A stretch of 35,577 nt of DNA from Prevotellaceae bacterium (GCA_031261165.1 JAISJU010000071.1:1-35577), one strand, 5' to 3'; counted from the stretch's first letter, positions 22,834 through 31,615 are shown. Notes: generated from the sequence alone by a model not told the origin. Translations and numbers: made by a program.

Positions 22834-24608
22834 ATCTTTTCAATTTTTAGAATTACTGTTACGCCGCTTTCGCTGCCTTTTTTTTCGTTAATTTCCAAAG
22901 AAATATTCGTGTGATAAAGGCTGTTCAGCAGGCTGATACGCTCGCGCGTGTTGGTCATTCCGCGTGAGCGGTGCTGTTTTTGATGTTCGGTTTTCAGTTC
23001 TTGGCTGCGTTTGATGCCAATACCGTTGTCTTCTACTTTGACTATCAAATGCTTATCTTCCGGAAATATTTTCAGTAACAAACTGCCTTTTGAGGTTTTG
23101 TAGCGTAAGCCGTGCCAAATGGCATTCTCTAATTGCGGCTGTATCAGCATATTAGGAATGAGAACGGCGTCAGTGTCGAGGTTTGGGTCAATGTCGATTG
23201 TATAGTCAAATTTGTCGCGGAAACGCATATATTCCAACTGCAAATACTCTTTCAGTTGCGCCAATTCCACCGACAGCGGAATGAAATCTTTGTTGGAATT
23301 TTCCATCGTGTTGCGCATCAATTTTGAGTAAGACGAAAGGTATTTGTTAGCCTCCAACTCGTTGTTTTCGGCAATAAAATGATTGACGCTGTTCAGACTG
23401 TTGAAAATAAAATGTGGGTTCATTTCGCGCCGCAGCGACTGCAACGCAATCCGTTTGTTCTTTTTATTGATTGAATATAAGGCTTTTACGACAAAAACGG
23501 CAAAAATCAAAATCACGGCTATCAAACCCACGAGAAAATAATTGAGCGTATTTTTTCGTGCAATGAGTTCGTCTTTCAGTGCGCGCTCCTTTTCGAGTTG
23601 CGCCACCCGCTGCTCTATCGAAAGAATGGTTTTTGTGTCGATAAGCGAACTGTCGCCCGCGATGATGCTGTCGAATTTTTGCGCGAAATCGTCATACAAA
23701 TGAATGATTTTTTTCGTGTCTTTTGTTTTTCGGTATTGCGCGATGAGCAAATCAAGGCAGTTTTTGGCTGCCAGCGTGTTGCGCTGTTCTATGGCGAGCG
23801 CGTAGGCTTGTTGCAGCGTTTCGATGCCTTTTTTGCGCTCGTTGTTTGAGAAATAATTGAGCGACATTTGCTGCAACTGTTCTATGGCAACTGCCTGATT
23901 GTTACTTGTTTTCGCTTCCGAAACGAGTTCGCTTCGTATCTCAACAGCCTTTTCGTAATCGGCAGTTTCGGAATACACGCCGGCAATTTTTTGCTTTATT
24001 TCGATGGCTTCTTCTTTGCTTTCGCTTTCTTGCAGTGCGTTTTGCAAATTTGAAATCGCCTCTTCCTTTTTGTTTTCGGCAAGTTTCAGGTTTGCCATTT
24101 GTTTGTAGGCATCGGCGCGGTCGGATTTTTTGTCCGCCAACTCAATATTTTCTTGAATATAAGACGATTGTGCGTTCAAATCCGCGCTGTTTTTCAATCG
24201 TTGCACATCGTTGGCATTGAGTTTTTTTTCCACCTTGTCTTTGGCGTAAGTTTGCGCCGACTCGTAACTCGAAATGGCATCGTCTGTTTTGTTTTGCAAC
24301 TCTTGCAATTTTGCAATTTCTCGGTCGATGGCAGCCACTTTTTCCGTGTTTTTCAGTTTGAGATATATTTTTCGGGCTTTTTGCCAATTTTCTTCGGCTT
24401 TGGCATAGTTGGCGGCATCGGCAAATTTCCGCGCCAAATTTTCGTAATCGGCAGCCACCACATCGTCAGGCTTTTCTTCGTCAAGCGATATGGAAAGTTC
24501 TTTTGCCGCTTTTTTTACAGTATTGCCTGGCACCGAACTTTTATTTTGGGCAAAAATTCCTGCCGAAATAAAAATCGAAATGATTAATATGTAATGTTTT
24601 ACTTGCAT
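22830..24608 (-). CDS. LytS-type sensor histidine kinase with periplasmic TPR-like repeats
   Basis: 592 aa from the ATG at 24608. An upstream in-frame ATG at 24656 would add 16 residues before a clean signal sequence (MQVKHYILIISIFISAGIFAQ), so it is less likely. The region at about 45-340 is helical with TPR-like repeats and should be periplasmic. A membrane helix follows at about 355-376. The cytoplasmic part is a His_kinase/HATPase unit: His399 in MNPHFIFNSLN, N-box ENAIWHG near 494-500 and G-box DNGIGI. This layout is common in Bacteroidetes sensors paired with LytTR regulators. It overlaps the regulator gene by 4 bp. Confidence 0.93.
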   Translation of the reverse strand: MQVKHYILIISIFISAGIFAQNKSSVPGNTVKKAAKELSISLDEEKPDDVVAADYENLARKFADAANYAKAEENWQKARKIYLKLKNTEKVAAIDREIAKLQELQNKTDDAISSYESAQTYAKDKVEKKLNANDVQRLKNSADLNAQSSYIQENIELADKKSDRADAYKQMANLKLAENKKEEAISNLQNALQESESKEEAIEIKQKIAGVYSETADYEKAVEIRSELVSEAKTSNNQAVAIEQLQQMSLNYFSNNERKKGIETLQQAYALAIEQRNTLAAKNCLDLLIAQYRKTKDTKKIIHLYDDFAQKFDSIIAGDSSLIDTKTILSIEQRVAQLEKERALKDELIARKNTLNYFLVGLIAVILIFAVFVVKALYSINKKNKRIALQSLRREMNPHFIFNSLNSVNHFIAENNELEANKYLSSYSKLMRNTMENSNKDFIPLSVELAQLKEYLQLEYMRFRDKFDYTIDIDPNLDTDAVLIPNMLIQPQLENAIWHGLRYKTSKGSLLLKIFPEDKHLIVKVEDNGIGIKRSQELKTEHQKQHRSRGMTNTRERISLLNSLYHTNISLEINEKKGSESGVTVILKIEKI

Positions 24609-24728
24609 TTTCTTTTCTTCAAATTTCAGACTGTAAAGTAAATACTTTTTACACATTTATCTGCCATATTTTACCAATTCATTTTGGGGTTTTACCCATT
24701 TTGCTCAAAATGCTATTTTTTGATGCTA

Positions 24729-24737
24729 TATTTTTGC
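24729..24737 (+). promoter_or_regulatory. -7 element for the VWA lipoprotein gene
   Basis: TATTTTTGC matches TAnnTTTGC, 35 bp before the ATG at 24772. A TTTG at 24700-24703 is farther away (25 bp) than the usual 19 bp, so the -33 element is unclear. Confidence 0.45.
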
Positions 24738-24771
24738 AGCAGATTTTTAAACATTAAAAAAATAAAGCACT

Positions 24772-25950
24772 ATGAAAAAAGCATCTTTTTTGCCAATAAT
24801 TTTGGCAGTGGCATTCACGCTGAACTCGTGTAATGCAAAATCGCAAACGGCTGAAAATGAGCCGCAAACTTCTCAACCGGCAAGCGATGTGCCTGCGGCA
24901 AACCGTACCAAAATCCAAGTTGCCCTGCTGCTGGATACTTCCAACAGTATGGACGGGCTGATTGACCAAGCCAAATCGCGCTTGTGGGACATCGTGAATA
25001 CGCTCACCACGCTGAAATATAAGGGTGTAACGCCAAACATCGAAATTTCGCTCTACGAATACGGTAACGATGGTTTGCAGAAAAGCGAAAATTTCATTCG
25101 CCAAGTTACGCCGATGACAAGCGACTTGGATTTGCTGTCCGAAAAACTGTTTGCACTGCGCACCAACGGCGGTTTGGAGTATTGCGGTGCGGTAATTCAA
25201 CGCGCTGTGAGCGACATTGATTGGGGAAAGCAGGAGTCGGATATGAAACTGATTTACATTGCCGGAAATGAGCCGTTTGACCAGGGCGGCGTTTCGTACA
25301 AAGAATCTGTAATCAATGCTTTGAGCAAAGATATTTATGTGAATACGATTTTCTGCGGAAACCGCGAAGAGGGTGTTCGCGGACTGTGGCAAGACGGTGC
25401 TGCGCGGGGCAAAGGCAAGTATTTCAACATCGACAGCAACGCCAAAGTGCGCTACATCGCTACGCCTTATGATGACCGCATTGATGCCTGCAACACCAAA
25501 CTGAACGATACTTACATCGGCTACGGCACGCTTGCCGATGAGAAAAAAGCCAATCAGGAATTGCAAGATTCCAACGCATCAAGCATTTCGCAGTCGAACA
25601 AAGTGAGCCGTGCGGTAAGCAAATCCACAAAAACCGCTTATAAAAACGAGTCGTGGGATTTGGTGGATAAATATGACAGCGACAAAGATGCCGTTCAAAA
25701 TTTGAAAGAGAGCGAGATACCGAAAGAATACAAAGGCAAATCGAAAGCCGAAATAGAAGTTATTGTAAAAGAAAAGCAAGCCGAGCGCAGCAAAGTTCAG
25801 AGCGAAATAGCCGAACTTGCTAAAAAACGCCAAGCCTACATTGATGCCGAAATGAAGAAAATCGACAACGGCGCAGACGATTTGGGAAAGGCTATTAATT
25901 CGTCAATTATTGCTTTCTCGAAAGTGAAGGGCTATGAGGCGGGGGAATAG
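24772..25950 (+). CDS. Von Willebrand factor type A domain lipoprotein
   Basis: 392 aa. Lipoprotein signal with lipobox LNSC (Cys20), then a low-complexity stretch of about 25 residues. A VWA domain runs from about 47 to 240 with an intact metal-ion-adhesion site, D55-T-S57-N-S59, in VALLLDTSNSMDG. The C-terminal third (about 260-375) is Lys/Glu/Ala-rich and predicted to be coiled coil (KAEIEVIVKEKQAERSKVQSEIAEL). The ligand is unknown. No other genes of a MoxR/VWA operon are adjacent; the gene appears to be single, with its own promoter. Confidence 0.85.
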   Translation: MKKASFLPIILAVAFTLNSCNAKSQTAENEPQTSQPASDVPAANRTKIQVALLLDTSNSMDGLIDQAKSRLWDIVNTLTTLKYKGVTPNIEISLYEYGNDGLQKSENFIRQVTPMTSDLDLLSEKLFALRTNGGLEYCGAVIQRAVSDIDWGKQESDMKLIYIAGNEPFDQGGVSYKESVINALSKDIYVNTIFCGNREEGVRGLWQDGAARGKGKYFNIDSNAKVRYIATPYDDRIDACNTKLNDTYIGYGTLADEKKANQELQDSNASSISQSNKVSRAVSKSTKTAYKNESWDLVDKYDSDKDAVQNLKESEIPKEYKGKSKAEIEVIVKEKQAERSKVQSEIAELAKKRQAYIDAEMKKIDNGADDLGKAINSSIIAFSKVKGYEAGE

Positions 25951-25958
25951 AGGAAAAA

Positions 25959-26023
25959 GCACGCAGATGACGCAGATTTACGCAGATTTTAAGAATTGCG
26001 TAAAAATATGCGCCGTCTGCGTA
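25959..26023. repeat. Imperfect palindrome of ACGCAGAT words
   Basis: The left arm (25959-25990) is ACGCAGAT repeated in three variants. The right arm (25993-26023) is an imperfect inverse ending CGTCTGCGTAC. A single-arm copy is at 22054-22074. It follows the VWA gene and could serve as its terminator. Confidence 0.6.
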
Positions 26024-26074
26024 CGAGGGAAAAACCTTGCAGCACTTTTTTTCTATATTTCTTCTTGAAAATAT

Positions 26075-26104
26075 TTTGATATTAAAAAATCTTTGTATCT
26101 TTGC
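26075..26104 (+). promoter_or_regulatory. Promoter without an obvious gene behind it
   Basis: TTTG (26075-26078), a 17-bp spacer and TATCTTTGC (26096-26104) form a good Bacteroidetes promoter. The nearest well supported gene start is about 300 bp downstream (26411), after a strong hairpin at 26243-26280. The transcript may therefore be short. Confidence 0.6.
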
Positions 26105-26136
26105 CGAACATTTTTTGCACCGATTTAACATATAAA

Positions 26137-26292
26137 ATGACAACTCTTTCTCTTTATACAACAACAAACAGGCTGCTGATTATCGGTGGCTTGTGTGTCA
26201 TCGGTGGGGGGCTAAATCGCTCATTATCAATAAATTACGCCTCAAAGGCTTGTTCTTATTTTCATAAGGACAAGCCTTTGTTGTTGTTATAA
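26137..26292 (+). CDS. Possible 51-aa leader peptide
   Basis: The ATG at 26137 lies about 30 nt after the predicted transcription start. The peptide is rich in Thr, Leu and Ile at its start (MTTLSLYTTTNRLLIIGG, then LCVIGGG), as in leader peptides of branched-chain or threonine operons. The frame continues through the hairpin at 26243-26280 and ends just after it, which is unlike a classic leader that stops before the terminator. The gene downstream encodes an outer-membrane protein, not a biosynthetic enzyme. It could be a remnant, a small RNA locus or chance. Confidence 0.3.
   Translation: MTTLSLYTTTNRLLIIGGLCVIGGGLNRSLSINYASKACSYFHKDKPLLLL
26243..26280 (+). terminator. Strong hairpin, terminator- or attenuator-like
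   Basis: The arms CAAAGGCTTGTTCTTA and TAAGGACAAGCCTTTG pair over 16 bp with one G-U, around a 6-nt loop, and are followed by TTGTTGTTGTTAT. The T-tract is interrupted. It lies about 140 nt after the promoter at 26075-26104 and before the beta-barrel gene. Confidence 0.65.
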
Positions 26293-26410
26293 CATTTTGA
26301 AAATCGCTTAAACACAAGTTTAACGTTCCCGCGTTTTTCAAATTATTTTTCAATTTAAAATTATACACAAGCCAATGGGGAACTGCGGTAAAACAAAAAT
26401 TAAATTAGTA

Positions 26411-27022
26411 ATGAAAAAAGTATTATTAACGGTTGTAGCCGTTGCAACAATGGCTACAACAAGTGCATTTGCACAAGAAGGACTTCAATTTGGGGTGAAA
26501 GTGGGCGCAAACGTGTCTAACTTCGCAACCGATGACGATGGTGATTTGAAGGCAAAACTCGGTTTTAATGTGGGTGCTACCGTAGATTACGGCTTTACGG
26601 AAAATCTATTCTTGGTTTCGGGTTTGGAGATTACCCAAAAAGGTGCAAGAGTAGAGGAAAAACTCTTGGGGGAAACTTACAAATTACGTTACAGACCTTT
26701 GTATTTGCAAATTCCCATTCACTTTGCTTACAAGTATGATTTAGGTTCTGTGAAACTGACAGGCGAAGTTGGTCCGTATTTGGCTTTCGGTATTGCAGGT
26801 AAAGTTGCACCCAATGAAGGCGACAAAGAAGATTTTTTTGGCAAAGATGGCATTACCGAAAAAAGATTTGATGCAGGTCTTGGTCTTGCAATAGGTGCAG
26901 AATTTGGTCATTTTGGCGCAAAAATCGGCTACGACTACGGTTTAGTAAATCTTTATGATGGCGAAGGCGATGGCAAAATCCACAACAGCAATGCTTATCT
27001 TTCGGTAGGCTATAGATTCTAA
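26411..27022 (+). CDS. Outer-membrane beta-barrel protein (PorT-like family)
   Basis: 203 aa from the ATG at 26411. An upstream in-frame ATG at 26375 would put 12 polar residues before a clear signal peptide (MKKVLLTVVAVATMATTSAFAQ). The mature part (FGVKVGANVSNF ... SGLEITQKGA ... RPLYLQIPIHFAYKY ... VGPYLAFGIAGKV ... AYLSVGYRF) shows alternating beta strands and ends in an aromatic residue (Phe), as outer-membrane barrels do. It fits the eight-stranded PorT/OmpW-like group. Substrate unknown. A good intrinsic terminator follows. Confidence 0.85.
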   Translation: MKKVLLTVVAVATMATTSAFAQEGLQFGVKVGANVSNFATDDDGDLKAKLGFNVGATVDYGFTENLFLVSGLEITQKGARVEEKLLGETYKLRYRPLYLQIPIHFAYKYDLGSVKLTGEVGPYLAFGIAGKVAPNEGDKEDFFGKDGITEKRFDAGLGLAIGAEFGHFGAKIGYDYGLVNLYDGEGDGKIHNSNAYLSVGYRF

Positions 27023-27030
27023 AAACAAAT

Positions 27031-27068
27031 AAAACGAGGCTGTCCATATACGGATAGCCTCGTTTTTT
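27031..27068 (+). terminator. Intrinsic terminator after the beta-barrel gene
   Basis: A stem of AAACGAGGCTGTCC with CGGATAGCCTCGTTT around a short loop, followed by a T-run, begins 9 bp after the stop. The A-tract on the 5' side would allow function in both directions. Confidence 0.8.
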
Positions 27069-27116
27069 ATGCTCTAAAACATAAAACATTTTTTCCGTTT
27101 TTTCAGATAAAAACCC

Positions 27117-27125
27117 TACCTTTGC
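27117..27125 (+). promoter_or_regulatory. -7 element for the LUD-cdsA operon
   Basis: TACCTTTGC, a full match to the consensus, lies 26 bp before the ATG at 27151. The -33 region is T-rich (TTTTCCGTTT) without an exact TTTG. Confidence 0.55.
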
Positions 27126-27150
27126 CCGCGATTTCAGAGAATAACAAACA

Positions 27151-27789
27151 ATGCAAACAAAAAGCAACCTTTCGCGCAAAGAAATATTGGCAAAAATAGC
27201 CGCAGCAAAGCAAGTCCGCAAAGACTTCTCTGCGCTTGTACCCGACTGGGATACAGACATTTACAAAGAAATCGACACTTCTTTGGAAGAGTGTTTTGCG
27301 CAGGAATTGGCGGCGGTCAATGGCAATGCTGTGTTGTGCAGTTCGGAAAGCGAGGCGTTTGCAAAAATCAAAATGCTGCTGGCAGAAAAAAATATTTCGC
27401 GCTTTTTTTGCCGGACAACGGAAATTGCAGAGAAACTGCAGCAAAATGAAATCGCATTTTCGAGCGAACCGCAGGAGTTTCTTCCGATGGAGGCGGGCAT
27501 CACGTTTTGCGAGGCATTGGTAGCCCGCACGGGAACGGTGGTAGTGTCCGCAGCACACGAGGCAGGCAGGCAAATGAATGTGTTTCCGCCCATTCATATC
27601 GTATTGGCAAGAAAAGAACAAATCGTGCCGTATCTGTCTGACGCATTAGTGTTTATGAAAAAAAAATATGGCAACAATCTGCCGTCTGCCATAACAAATA
27701 TAACCGGTCCGAGCCGCACGGCAGACATCGAAAAAACGCTGATTCTGGGCGCACACGGACCGAAAGAAATTTATGTATTAATTTTTTAG
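27151..27789 (+). CDS. LUD-domain protein (LutC/YkgG family)
   Basis: 212 aa. The family signature is the C-terminal Rossmann-like part: FLPMEAGITFCEALVARTGTVVV near 110-133, then FPPIHIVLARKEQIV and ITGPSRTADIEKTLILGAHGPKEIYVLI near 185-212. LutC is a subunit of the lactate-oxidising LutABC complex, but no lutA or lutB is present. In Bacteroidetes a LUD gene commonly stands alone beside cdsA, as here (4-bp gap), so a role in lactate use should not be assumed. Confidence 0.88.
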   Translation: MQTKSNLSRKEILAKIAAAKQVRKDFSALVPDWDTDIYKEIDTSLEECFAQELAAVNGNAVLCSSESEAFAKIKMLLAEKNISRFFCRTTEIAEKLQQNEIAFSSEPQEFLPMEAGITFCEALVARTGTVVVSAAHEAGRQMNVFPPIHIVLARKEQIVPYLSDALVFMKKKYGNNLPSAITNITGPSRTADIEKTLILGAHGPKEIYVLIF

Positions 27790-27793
27790 CATT

Positions 27794-28606
27794 ATGAATA
27801 ATTTTTGGAAAAGAACAATTAGCGGCATTGTGTATGTGGCATTAATCGTATTTACGGTGTTTGCCAATCACTGGATTACGGCACTCATTTTAGCCGCATT
27901 AGCCGCATTAACTACTTATGAATTTCATAAGAACACCAACAAATTGGAAAACGTAAATGTTAATCCGATTATTCCTGCTATTGCAAGCATTGCGCCATTG
28001 GGGTATTTGGTATTATTGACTGTCAAAAACTATTACAATATCGCATTTATCTTTGCAGGGCTTTATTTTGTGTTTGGTTTATATATTTTTATTGCCGAAA
28101 TATTCAAACAAAAAACCAATCCGATAAGCAATATCGCCTACACTTTTTTAGGACAAATCTATATTGCATTGCCGTTCTTATTAATGTATGGCATTAAAGA
28201 AATAAACGAAATATTTTTGTTTGCCCTTTTTGTGCTTATTTGGGCAAACGATACATTTGCTTATTTGGCAGGCTCAACATTCGGCAAACATAGAATGTGC
28301 GAGCGCATTTCGCCCAAAAAATCGTGGGAAGGATTTGTCGGCGGCTTGTTGGGCGCGTTGATTGTGGCGTTTGTATTTTCGCGCTTTGAAACGCAATTAG
28401 ATGTAATACAGTGGCTTGGCTTTGCGCTGATAGTGGTTGTTTTCGGCACATTGGGCGATTTGTTCGAGAGCCTGATGAAACGCACGATTGGCGTAAAAGA
28501 TTCAGGCAATATAATGCCCGGACACGGCGGCTTGCTCGACCGTTTCGACAGTTTACTGTTTGCCACGCCCGTAATTTTTGTTTATTTGATATTATTTGAA
28601 TTGTGA
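27794..28606 (+). CDS. cdsA: Phosphatidate cytidylyltransferase CdsA
   Basis: 270 aa multi-spanning membrane enzyme that makes CDP-diacylglycerol from phosphatidic acid and CTP. Family features: about eight hydrophobic segments, the cytosolic catalytic stretch ANDTFAYLAGSTFGKHRMCERISPKKSWEG, and the C-terminal signature with GDLFESLMKRTIGVKDSGN, PGHGGLLDRFDSLLFA. All expected acidic residues are visible. Its product feeds the phosphatidylserine synthase encoded at 29341. It is probably transcribed with the LUD gene just upstream. Confidence 0.97.
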   Translation: MNNFWKRTISGIVYVALIVFTVFANHWITALILAALAALTTYEFHKNTNKLENVNVNPIIPAIASIAPLGYLVLLTVKNYYNIAFIFAGLYFVFGLYIFIAEIFKQKTNPISNIAYTFLGQIYIALPFLLMYGIKEINEIFLFALFVLIWANDTFAYLAGSTFGKHRMCERISPKKSWEGFVGGLLGALIVAFVFSRFETQLDVIQWLGFALIVVVFGTLGDLFESLMKRTIGVKDSGNIMPGHGGLLDRFDSLLFATPVIFVYLILFEL

Positions 28607-28626
28607 AAAAAATAGATTACTTTTGC
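28595..28626 (+). promoter_or_regulatory. Promoter of the psd-pssA operon
   Basis: TTTG (28595-28598), exactly 19 bp, then TACTTTTGC (28618-28626) is a textbook Bacteroidetes sigma-ABfr promoter. The -33 part overlaps the end of cdsA. The leader to the psd ATG is about 55 nt. Confidence 0.75.
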
Positions 28627-28690
28627 ACAAATTTTTGAAAGAAAGAGAATTTAGAAAAAAACATTTGATAATCAAAAAAATAACGACACT

Positions 28691-29344
28691 ATGACCATAC
28701 ATAAAGAAGGCAGAAAATTTCTTTGCAAACTATTTTTGGTGCTGTTGGTTCTCAATGTACCGATGTATTATTTTATTCCTGCACACGCAAAACTGATTTC
28801 CGGCTGTTCCCTGTGCATTTACCTGTTTTTCGTCAATTTTTTTCGCCGACCGGTGCGTATTTCCAATATTGACGACCCCAACCTGCTGCTTGCGCCCTGC
28901 GATGGCAAAGTGGTAGTTATCGAGCCGACCGTTGAGAGCGAGGTGTTGGGCGAAAAACGTATTCAGATTTCCATTTTTATGAGCGTGTTCAACGTTCACG
29001 CAAACTGGTATCCCATCGGCGGAACGCTGGAGTATTACACGCATCAGGACGGTCGGTTTATGTCCGCGCACCTGCCCAAATCGAGCACCGAAAACGAGCG
29101 TTCCACCGTGATTATCGAAACGGAAAACAAAACGCGCATCTTGGTGCGCCAAATCGCCGGCGCGTTGGCGCAACGCATTGTAACCTACGCCCAGGTGGGC
29201 AAAAAATACAAATTGAATGACGAACTCGGCTTTATCAAATTCGGCTCGCGAATGGACGTTTATTTGCCGCCGGACGCAGAAATTCTTGTGAATTTAAAAC
29301 AAAAAACCGTTGGAAACCGAACACCAATAGCACGACTGAAATGA
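28691..29344 (+). CDS. psd: Phosphatidylserine decarboxylase proenzyme (short form)
   Basis: 217 aa, the compact form found in Bacteroidetes and archaea. N-terminal membrane segments (about 12-50) are followed by LLAPCDGKVVVIEPT near 69-83, ISIFMSVFNVHANWYPIGG near 96-114, and FIKFGSRMDVYLP. Gly185-Ser186 is the predicted self-cleavage site that creates the pyruvoyl cofactor on the alpha chain. It makes phosphatidylethanolamine from phosphatidylserine. It overlaps pssA by 4 bp, so the two steps are coupled, in reverse order to the pathway. Confidence 0.96.
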   Translation: MTIHKEGRKFLCKLFLVLLVLNVPMYYFIPAHAKLISGCSLCIYLFFVNFFRRPVRISNIDDPNLLLAPCDGKVVVIEPTVESEVLGEKRIQISIFMSVFNVHANWYPIGGTLEYYTHQDGRFMSAHLPKSSTENERSTVIIETENKTRILVRQIAGALAQRIVTYAQVGKKYKLNDELGFIKFGSRMDVYLPPDAEILVNLKQKTVGNRTPIARLK

Positions 29345-30066
29345 AACAGAATTTTATCATCAGAAATATTCCAAACACCATCACCTGTTTAAACCTTTTT
29401 TCGGGTTGTATCGCTTGTGTGATGGCTTTTCGCGGCGATTATCAATGGGCTGCGTATTTTATCTACATCGCCGCCGTGTTCGATTTTTTCGATGGTTTCG
29501 CGGCGCGACTTTTGCACGCCTATTCCGCTATGGGAAAGGAACTTGACTCGCTTGCCGACTGTGTGAGTTTCGGCGTGGCACCGGGTTTGATTATGTTTTC
29601 GCTGCTCGGTCGTGTGGTCTTCCCCGACTATTTGCAGCCATACGCGGAGTATGTCCCTTATTTTGCGTTTATCATTCCGGTTTTTTCAATGCTGCGCCTC
29701 GCCAAATTCAATCTTGACGAGCGGCAAACTTCCTCATTTATCGGTTTGCCTACGCCCGCAAACAGCATTTTTATGGCATCTATCTCGTGCTATCTGCCCG
29801 CGTTTATGCACGAACACGGAATGTGGCTCATCGGCGTAACGGTGGCGTTTTCGGCGTTGTTGGTGGTGCCGCTGCCGATGTTCTCGCTGAAAATGAAAAA
29901 CCTGAAACTCAAACACAACACCCGCCGCTATATTTTCTTTGTGCTATCGGCCTTGCTGCTGATTGTTGTCGGGATTGACCATTTGTATTTGGTCATTATT
30001 CTTTATATTGTGATGTCGCTGATAATAGCGATTGCCGAAAAAGCAAAGGTGAAAAAGAAGGCGTAA
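29341..30066 (+). CDS. pssA: CDP-diacylglycerol-serine O-phosphatidyltransferase
   Basis: 241 aa polytopic enzyme of the CDP-alcohol phosphatidyltransferase family. The signature D-x2-DG-x2-AR-x8-G-x3-D-x3-D is complete in FDFFDGFAARLLHAY ... GKELDSLAD (about 43-71). It also has NTITCLNLFSG at the start and about seven hydrophobic segments. The serine-specific assignment rests on the neighbouring psd and on overall similarity. It uses CDP-diacylglycerol from CdsA to make phosphatidylserine. It is the last gene of the plus-strand block, 42 bp from the convergent methylase gene. Confidence 0.95.
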   Translation: MKQNFIIRNIPNTITCLNLFSGCIACVMAFRGDYQWAAYFIYIAAVFDFFDGFAARLLHAYSAMGKELDSLADCVSFGVAPGLIMFSLLGRVVFPDYLQPYAEYVPYFAFIIPVFSMLRLAKFNLDERQTSSFIGLPTPANSIFMASISCYLPAFMHEHGMWLIGVTVAFSALLVVPLPMFSLKMKNLKLKHNTRRYIFFVLSALLLIVVGIDHLYLVIILYIVMSLIIAIAEKAKVKKKA

Positions 30067-30108
30067 TTACGTTTTTCTTTGAAATGCGTTGCGTCTAAAA
30101 AAGGTAAT

Positions 30109-30939
30109 TTAATCAAATAATATTCCTTGTCTTTCCCTTTTTATCGGGAAATTTGCAATAAATAATTCTTTTCCTGTTTGGTCGGAGTTTTCTGTAATAT
30201 TTCTCATTCCGTAAGTCAAATTCCAACTTTGAATATTGGCAAATGAAAATAAATTGCGGATATATTCGCTGTCATCATAAGTTATAAGCCATTTGTGCGG
30301 GCAATTTTTCATTGTTTTGGCAAAACGCTCGTGGTCGAATGATTTATGTAAATTTCCATTCTTGCCGTAAAGTGCCGATTTTGTTGCCGAATAATAGGGC
30401 GGGTCGAGAAAAATAAACACATTTTCGCCCTCTTTCTTTACCACTTCTTCGTAATCGTAATTTGTTATCAATGAGCCATTTATTACTTTTCGTAAATCGT
30501 TTAAGCGTTGTATGCTGCTTTCGGTAAAACGCCCTGTAAATGCGCCTTCGCTGTAGCCGCCGCTTAATGTAGTGCCCGAAAAGGTTATGCGATTGTAAAT
30601 AAAAAATGCCGCTGCTCGTTCCAAATCGTTGAATTTGGCGTGATTTTCGTTCAAAAACTGAAATAACTCTTTCCCTCTTTTATATTTTTCTTTCCATTCA
30701 TACACTTTTTCAATTAAAGCATCTACATCTTTTTGCGTCATTTCCCAAAACTTATAAAGTTCGGTGTATAAATCGTTTAGCCAAAATTTTTTATCAGGAA
30801 AACGCTGCTTTACATACACAAACACCGACCCGCCTCCGAGAAACGGCTCTCTGAACTCGTCAAAGTCGGGTAGCAATTTTGCGATTGTTTCAACTGCTCG
30901 ACTTTTGCCGCCAGGGTATCGGAGAGGGGATTTAATCAT
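30109..30939 (-). CDS. Dam-like DNA N6-adenine methyltransferase (D12 class)
   Basis: 276 aa, full length for the family. SAM-binding motif I PFLGGGSVF at 32-40 (with PLRYPGGKS at 5-13), and catalytic DPPY at 179-182. Target specificity cannot be read from the sequence. It is the last gene of a five-gene minus-strand operon whose first gene (32876-34006) looks like a PD-(D/E)xK nuclease. The pair therefore makes a plausible type II restriction-modification system, with three unrelated genes inserted between its parts. It starts 12 bp after the TIR gene stop. Confidence 0.93.
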   Translation of the reverse strand: MIKSPLRYPGGKSRAVETIAKLLPDFDEFREPFLGGGSVFVYVKQRFPDKKFWLNDLYTELYKFWEMTQKDVDALIEKVYEWKEKYKRGKELFQFLNENHAKFNDLERAAAFFIYNRITFSGTTLSGGYSEGAFTGRFTESSIQRLNDLRKVINGSLITNYDYEEVVKKEGENVFIFLDPPYYSATKSALYGKNGNLHKSFDHERFAKTMKNCPHKWLITYDDSEYIRNLFSFANIQSWNLTYGMRNITENSDQTGKELFIANFPIKRERQGILFD

Positions 30940-30951
30940 TGTTTGTCATTG

Positions 30952-31614
30952 CTATACTAATTTTTTTATGTTATAATTATCTCTATTTTTCCAAATTTCA
31001 ACAGCAATATCAACATATTGATTTACATTATTAATAAAGTTGTCCCATTTAACAGTTTTGATATATGAATATTCTCCTTCATAAATGGTTGTACCATTGC
31101 AAATTCTCGTTTGAGGTTTTTTGATATTAAACATATTTTCTCGTAAAATGGCAAATAGAATGTTAGTTTTATAAGTTGTACTGTTACAAGCAGAATTATA
31201 TTCCATAAAATAATCATAACTACTATTCTCGTCAGGTAAAACAACTGCTAAAACGGCATTTGTCTTGCTATTAGCATATTTTCGTGATTGCTCTCTTAGC
31301 GAATAAGATATTTCCCAAGGTATCCATTGTTCTTTATCTGGTTGATTTTCCCTCATACCCTTTGATATAAAAACAATAGTAACAGAACTATCAAATATCT
31401 TATCGCCAAGTTTAGAGGCAATAGTAGTATCTGCCAGCGAACTCATATCTTCCCCATCATTTTCGCCTTTGTTGATATGGTCGCTTTTATCTATTTTGTT
31501 TTGCAAAATATCAACATAATCTCTTACTGTTGTTGGTTGCCAAAAAGAACTGCCCTGAAATTGCCTAACCGATTTGTCGGCATATTTATACGAAATAAAA
31601 ATTTTCTTTCCCAT
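30952..31614 (-). CDS. TIR-like protein, ThsB (DUF1863) type
   Basis: 220 aa. KKIFISYKYADKSV at the N-terminus, SSVTIVFISKGM near 77-87, and QWIPWEISYSLREQS near 97-110 are typical of the ThsB/MTH538 TIR-like family. Glu101 in the W-x-x-W-E element sits where TIR NADases carry the catalytic glutamate. Proteins of this type in Thoeris defence make NAD-derived signalling molecules. Here it would act with the adjacent membrane protein (1-bp gap) rather than with a ThsA-type effector, which is absent. Functional role is inferred. Confidence 0.8.
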   Translation of the reverse strand: MGKKIFISYKYADKSVRQFQGSSFWQPTTVRDYVDILQNKIDKSDHINKGENDGEDMSSLADTTIASKLGDKIFDSSVTIVFISKGMRENQPDKEQWIPWEISYSLREQSRKYANSKTNAVLAVVLPDENSSYDYFMEYNSACNSTTYKTNILFAILRENMFNIKKPQTRICNGTTIYEGEYSYIKTVKWDNFINNVNQYVDIAVEIWKNRDNYNIKKLV

Positions 31615-31615
31615 A

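Noticed and set aside
27151..27789. Part of a lactate-utilisation (lut) operon
   Set aside because: Only the LutC-like LUD gene is present. The neighbours are a beta-barrel gene and cdsA, an arrangement seen in Bacteroidetes without lactate genes.
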